The translations under genes and the position numbers were made by a program. Source: Aneurinibacillus sp. Ricciae_BoGa-3 (GTDB lineage Bacteria > Bacillota > Bacilli > Aneurinibacillales > Aneurinibacillaceae). Taken from it: a DNA stretch of 64,000 bases. The stretch is taken from the NCBI RefSeq assembly GCF_028421645.1, contig NZ_CP116888.1:496001-560000 (forward strand), written 5' to 3'. Shown here one piece after another: positions 60,475-64,000 of this stretch. Below the pieces are notes generated by a model. It did no database searches. It was given only the letters and a program-made list of their open reading frames with translations, and had not been told where the DNA came from. Within the stretch, counting starts at the first letter, position 1, and every line of letters begins with the position of its first letter.

Positions 60475-60504
60475 CGAAACAATAAATATCGGAGGATGTC
60501 AGAA

Positions 60505-61149
60505 ATGGCTAAGAAAAATTTTTATGCAGTACGAGTCGGTAGAAAGAACGGGATTTTTCTATCGTGGTCAGAGTGTGAGCAATACGTAAAAGGTTTTAAA
60601 GGGGCAGATTTTCAAGGCTTTACAACATTACCTGAAGCCGAATTGTACCTGAATAGGGAAAAGATACCTCAAAAACATAAAAAACAAAAACACTATTCCG
60701 CTCCAATTGAAAATAATCATAAGATGAATGCACGTATGCTCCATGTTTATGTGGATGGAAGCTATAACAACGAAAAAAAGGTAGCAGGCTATGGATTAGT
60801 TATTGTCCAAGGTAATCAAGTGGTAATGAAAGATTTTAGTTCCTATCCGTATGAAGAAGTAATCGTTTCTCACAACGTTGGAGCGGAACTAAAAGGTTCT
60901 CAAAGAGCGGTTGAACTGGCAATTGCCAATGATTTCAAAGAGTTGATGATATATTACGATTATGAGGGTATTGAAAAATTTGCAACAGGGGAATGGAAAG
61001 CCAAAACCACACAAACGATAGAATACCATCGAATGATGGAGAAGTATCAAAAGCACATTCGGATTCGGTTCTCTAAAGTAAAAGCCCATAGTGGAGAACG
61101 TTTTAATGATATAGCGGATAAATTAGCAAAGTTAGCGACCAAAATGTAA
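60505..61149 (+). CDS. rnhA: ribonuclease H1 with N-terminal hybrid-binding domain, 214 aa
   Basis: ATG at 60505 (GGAGG site); another ATG lies three codons upstream. Residues 1-50 (YAVRVGRKNGIFLSWSECEQ) are the RNA:DNA hybrid-binding domain. The catalytic part has YVDGSYN (Asp), GAELKGSQRA (Glu), YYDYEGIEKFA (Asp) and KAHSGERFNDIADKLAK (His/Asp). It degrades the RNA of RNA:DNA hybrids, probably for the element's replication. Confidence 0.92.
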   Translation: MAKKNFYAVRVGRKNGIFLSWSECEQYVKGFKGADFQGFTTLPEAELYLNREKIPQKHKKQKHYSAPIENNHKMNARMLHVYVDGSYNNEKKVAGYGLVIVQGNQVVMKDFSSYPYEEVIVSHNVGAELKGSQRAVELAIANDFKELMIYYDYEGIEKFATGEWKAKTTQTIEYHRMMEKYQKHIRIRFSKVKAHSGERFNDIADKLAKLATKM

Positions 61150-61275
61150 ATTGCTCCTGATTAGTAGATTTTAGTAGAATAGGATGATTATGAGCGAAAC
61201 AACGGAAATTTTAGTTGGCTATAAATATATTTATTTTGATATTTAGAAGAACTACATAGTTGGGTCAAAGAAGCT

Positions 61276-61506
61276 TTGGATTGGCTTGACCCATATGCAT
61301 TGGAAATACTTGAAATTACCCCAATGGGTGAAGTACAAGAGAGAACCTATGATAATGGAAGAGTCGCCTATACGACACCTACCTGCACCTGCCGTGTTGT
61401 TGAAGATAGAGAGTTACCATTCGACTTGTGGGAGACTTTAGAGAAACATTTTAACATGATTTGCGAGAAGTCCACTTCCTCTATAGGTGGGAGATTCATT
61501 TGGTAG
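61276..61506 (+). CDS. hypothetical protein, start uncertain, about 76 aa
   Basis: A TTG opens the called frame, but coding character continues upstream (LEELHSWVKEA) to an in-frame stop, with no ribosome site. Possibly 5'-truncated. Two close Cys (CTCR) in the middle. Confidence 0.45.
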   Translation: MDWLDPYALEILEITPMGEVQERTYDNGRVAYTTPTCTCRVVEDRELPFDLWETLEKHFNMICEKSTSSIGGRFIW

Positions 61507-61588
61507 TAACTCTGGATTGTTTTCCGTTTGCTTATTCGTCACACGCTGTTTTGTTGCTAATAATGTCTAAAATGGAGATGGTAATGCC

Positions 61589-61759
61589 ATGAGAGAAATA
61601 AACCGCAAAATAGAAACTATTGAATATGTGACATATGACTATGAAAGCCTACAAGAATTCGATGAACACGAGTTGATTCTTAAAAAAGATGGTTGGAAAT
61701 ATGTAAAATCAGACGGCTATAAAGCCACATATTCTCGAAAACTATCCTTTTGTGAATGA
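61589..61759 (+). CDS. hypothetical protein, 56 aa
   Basis: ATG after AATGGAGATGG. Acidic N-terminal half and a basic GWKYVKSDGYKATYSRK tail. Small protein of unknown role. Confidence 0.5.
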   Translation: MREINRKIETIEYVTYDYESLQEFDEHELILKKDGWKYVKSDGYKATYSRKLSFCE

Positions 61760-61831
61760 AACACCAACAAGTAAAACAAGGTCGTTGATTTTTATGATTC
61801 GTATGGTAAGATTTTTAAGCTCGCTAATCAT

Positions 61832-61995
61832 TCAAAGAAGAAAAAACATGGGATGTATTTAAACATGGAGAAGCTCAGAGCCGAAATCAGAAAACTTATA
61901 AAGAAACATTAACATATGGATGTATTTAAGTTTTACAAGTGCTGTGCCAACGCTTGCGAATCAATCAAAGAACAAAAACATGTGATGTATTTAAA
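61832..61995 (+). CRISPR. decayed CRISPR-like array, three degenerate repeats
   Basis: Three copies of about 30 nt share AAAGAA...ACAT(G)GGATGTATTTAA(A/G). Their GATGTATTT cores begin at 61852, 61919 and 61984, so spacing is 67 and 65 nt, the period of a 30-nt repeat plus 36-nt spacer. The ATGTATTTAAA end resembles repeats of some type I-B systems. It lies about 220 nt before cas6. The copies differ from one another, so the array is probably degenerate. No long run of perfect repeats is in the window. Confidence 0.5.
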
Positions 61996-62074
61996 GAGCC
62001 GCTCCTAATGTTCTAGAGCTATATTTTGGAATTAGCACTCAACTGTCCCTATAAAAAAGAACAGAGCGATGGCA

Positions 62075-62106
62075 AAGCGAGGTCATAACGACCTCGCTCT
62101 TTTATT
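62075..62106 (+). terminator. rho-independent terminator
   Basis: GCGAGGTC and GACCTCGC form an 8-bp perfect stem followed by TCTTTTATT. It ends any transcript from the repeat region before the cas promoter. Confidence 0.8.
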
Positions 62107-62150
62107 GTGCCAAAAAACAAATGGGAGAGTGCTTTTTACTGAATTAAGTA

Positions 62151-62180
62151 TTGACTATATGCAATAAAAAGTACTAAAAT
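62151..62180 (+). promoter_or_regulatory. probable cas operon promoter
   Basis: TTGACT (62151-62156), 18 bp, TAAAAT (62175-62180). The -10 sits in an inverted repeat TACTAAA-ATGAC-TTTAGTA (62172-62190), a possible operator unlike the GTAAA-N6-TTTAC type. Confidence 0.6.
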
Positions 62181-62211
62181 GACTTTAGTAGAAAAACGGA
62201 GGTAAAACAAT

Positions 62212-62931
62212 ATGCAGTTTTGGGAATTAACCATTCCCGTGATATTAAAACGGGACTTATCACTGAAAGATATGAATGAACAGCTTTCAAAAGTCATCAA
62301 TAAAACACTCCTACTGGACGAACGGTTAAAGGAGTTTCATGCGTTAAATACCTTCAAACTGTATGTGTTTTCTGGCTTATATCCCATTAACAAAGAGGGA
62401 TACAAAAAGGGCAACATGTATTCGTTTAAATTTCGCTGTATGGACAGAACATTTGCGTTAAAGATAAAAAACCTATTGAAAATGGTTGAGAACGACCTGA
62501 TTCAAGTCATCGCTGTTGAATTGGAAAGTAACGCTCACAAACCCATTCAAGCCCTCTATACGCTAACACCTTCCGTCGCTGTCTTTACACCTGAAAACAA
62601 AAAACCAAGGCATTGGACAAAAGAAGATTTTTCGTTAGACGAACTTCGTATTCGCATCCATGTTAATGCCAAAAAGAAATATGAATTGTGGACAGGGGAA
62701 GAGTTAGAAGCTGATGTTGATTTTGTAGAGCGGATAGAGCAAATCAATCAAAAAGTAATCGTCCTAAATTATAAAAAACCAGGAAAACTTCTTACGAACA
62801 AATTTAGAATCCAAGTGAAACAGGATTCGCTATCCCAAAAATTAGCCTTCATGGTCATGGGTTCGGGATTACTGGAAAAGAATTCGCTCGGTCTTGGGTT
62901 TTGCACCTATGGTAGACAGAGAGGAGAATGA
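62212..62931 (+). CDS. cas6: CRISPR-associated endoribonuclease Cas6, 239 aa
   Basis: ATG after GGAGGTAAAAC. Tandem RAMP folds; the C-terminal Gly-rich loop GSGLLEKNSLGLGFCTY is the Cas6 signature. It cuts pre-crRNA within repeats. First gene of the cas operon, 3 nt before cas8b. Confidence 0.9.
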   Translation: MQFWELTIPVILKRDLSLKDMNEQLSKVINKTLLLDERLKEFHALNTFKLYVFSGLYPINKEGYKKGNMYSFKFRCMDRTFALKIKNLLKMVENDLIQVIAVELESNAHKPIQALYTLTPSVAVFTPENKKPRHWTKEDFSLDELRIRIHVNAKKKYELWTGEELEADVDFVERIEQINQKVIVLNYKKPGKLLTNKFRIQVKQDSLSQKLAFMVMGSGLLEKNSLGLGFCTYGRQRGE

Positions 62932-62934
62932 CTG

Positions 62935-64000
62935 TTGATAGAGATATTTGAAGAAGTGAAAAGGATGTATGAACAGGAAGGGGATAAGTACTTCATTGAT
63001 AAGTATGTGTTAACAGAAGGGATTTATATCCGAATCAACAAAGACTTATCAATTACGGAAGACGATATACTCGTTGTGAAATCCAAGAAAAATGAAGAGT
63101 ATGATTTCGACTTATATCGTTGGTTTCGAGAACGAGATTTCCTTAGCAAAATCATTTACGATGATGCGAATAAATGTATCGATACCAACGAGAAAAAGAT
63201 TCATTCCATCAATCCGTACAGCTTGATTCTAAAACGCATAAATTTGCCTGACAGCATACAGGGATTGGCTAAAAATACGTTAAAAACGGTGGATGATACA
63301 GGCTTATCATCCGAAGCGTTTTTTGAGATTGTCCTAGACCTTCATTTTAAAAAAATGGAGAGTTTGTACGATTGTACAGTGGACTACCAAACCTATAAAG
63401 AACGGCTATCAGAAAAAGCAAAAGAAGCGATTCCCTTGATTTCCAATCTTAATGCCAAAGACAACACTCGTATAAAAATGTTCCTGGACGAAGAGGTGAT
63501 GAACTATCAAGTGTTCTTCAATGAGTATATGAAGGGAAAAGCCTTTGCGGATAAAACTTACAACGAGGATATAGAAGGTCAAATTCAGGGTGTTTTAGGC
63601 TACAACAATTCACTTAACTCCAGAAAGCCCACGCTTTTGATGCGAACTACCTCTTTTCAAGCTCCGTATCGAGTCTCCATTGAAGATGCCATTTTATTTT
63701 ATAAGATGTCCTTAATTATCCATGAAGTAAAGAAAGAAACGACAAAGTTATTTGAAGTAAATGGCGTGGGGGAAGTCCAAAACTATGAAATGATTCGGCG
63801 TGATAAAGGTGGGCTATACCGTGAATTTAATATTTTGCAAGTAAAAGAACCTGCAGACATTTTGGAAGAGGTAGCCCAAACATGGAGAAGTCGAACTGCC
63901 ATTGAGGAAGAAGTGAATCGGACTTTTCTAAAAGGATTGTTGTATGCCGTATACAAAGTAGATGATTCAGGGGATGTATCTGATTTTCTTAAATCCTTTC
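62935..64000 (+). CDS. cas8b: CRISPR-associated Cas8b/Csh1-like protein, partial (runs off the window)
   Basis: TTG start after GAGGAGAATG; 355 codons are open to the window edge. The order cas6 then a large subunit fits type I-B. The segment GYNNSLNSRKPTLLMRTTS and APYRVSIEDAILFYKM follows the Csh1 pattern (an NS-x-N-x-x-KP segment, then the PY.VS.E.A helix). It would be the large Cascade subunit. Cas7, Cas5 and Cas3 are expected beyond 64000. Confidence 0.75.
   Translation, partial: MIEIFEEVKRMYEQEGDKYFIDKYVLTEGIYIRINKDLSITEDDILVVKSKKNEEYDFDLYRWFRERDFLSKIIYDDANKCIDTNEKKIHSINPYSLILKRINLPDSIQGLAKNTLKTVDDTGLSSEAFFEIVLDLHFKKMESLYDCTVDYQTYKERLSEKAKEAIPLISNLNAKDNTRIKMFLDEEVMNYQVFFNEYMKGKAFADKTYNEDIEGQIQGVLGYNNSLNSRKPTLLMRTTSFQAPYRVSIEDAILFYKMSLIIHEVKKETTKLFEVNGVGEVQNYEMIRRDKGGLYREFNILQVKEPADILEEVAQTWRSRTAIEEEVNRTFLKGLLYAVYKVDDSGDVSDFLKSF

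Overview
The window looks like the accessory part of a large plasmid or plasmid-like prophage from a low-GC Firmicute, most probably a Bacillaceae. Genes are short and tightly packed with strong AGGAGG-type ribosome binding sites. TTG and GTG starts are common, promoters are SigmaA-like, and products resemble Bacillus and phage families (phi3T-type ThyA, YwbE, MgtC, SunI-like PH domain, DUF4176, DUF488). No rRNA, tRNA or replication initiator was recognised. The host genus cannot be fixed from sequence alone.

Layout. 0.1-7.1 kb: two tiny membrane peptides, then a 1132-residue protein with three tandem GHKL ATPase modules and a C-terminal HExxH motif, interrupted by a group II intron carrying an RT-HNH protein. 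7.3-9.3 kb: a lipoprotein and two unknown genes. 9.3-10.9 kb: an intact IscB element with its omegaRNA, next to a broken zinc-ribbon gene. 11-13 kb: small unknown genes. 13.2-17.7 kb (minus strand): two lytic transglycosylases, an SseB-like protein and two secreted proteins, most with their own terminator. 18-19.6 kb: a promoter-driven, possibly pseudoknotted RNA and small genes. 19.9-23.6 kb (minus): a B12-dependent ribonucleotide reductase split by a group I intron with a homing endonuclease. 24-31 kb: a UvrD-like helicase, an acetyltransferase, a putative ADP-ribosyltransferase and a GIY-YIG-like protein. 31.2-32.5 kb (minus): thyA and dfrA. 32.7-34.9 kb: a four-gene operon ending in a sirtuin. 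35-42.8 kb: many small hypothetical genes and an ISL3 transposase remnant. 43.1-45.6 kb: a two-gene CBASS defence operon (2TM-SAVED effector plus CD-NTase). 45.8-50.4 kb: a bacterial PARG, a candidate sRNA, an acetyltransferase and MgtC. 50.5-53.1 kb (minus): a nuclease-helicase fusion. 53.6-58.1 kb: a c-di-GMP riboswitch, an EAL-PAS-histidine kinase and a frameshifted PAS-GGDEF gene. 58-61 kb: DUF488, a MORN protein and RNase H. 61.8-64 kb: three decayed CRISPR-like repeats, cas6 and the start of cas8b (type I-B), cut by the window end.

How it fits together. The nucleotide genes (class II RNR, ThyA, DHFR, RNase H, helicases) are a typical replication-support set of large phages and plasmids. 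Defence is represented by CBASS and a type I-B cas locus. Three enzymes use NAD or ADP-ribose (putative ART, sirtuin, PARG).

The most unusual regulatory signal is a shared palindrome, GTAAA-N6-TT(T/G)AC, whose promoter-proximal half is the -35 box, always 17 bp from the -10. It occurs before at least ten separate transcription units on both strands, suggesting one dimeric regulator for much of this element. Each self-splicing intron sits in an essential catalytic or nucleotide-binding motif of its host gene.
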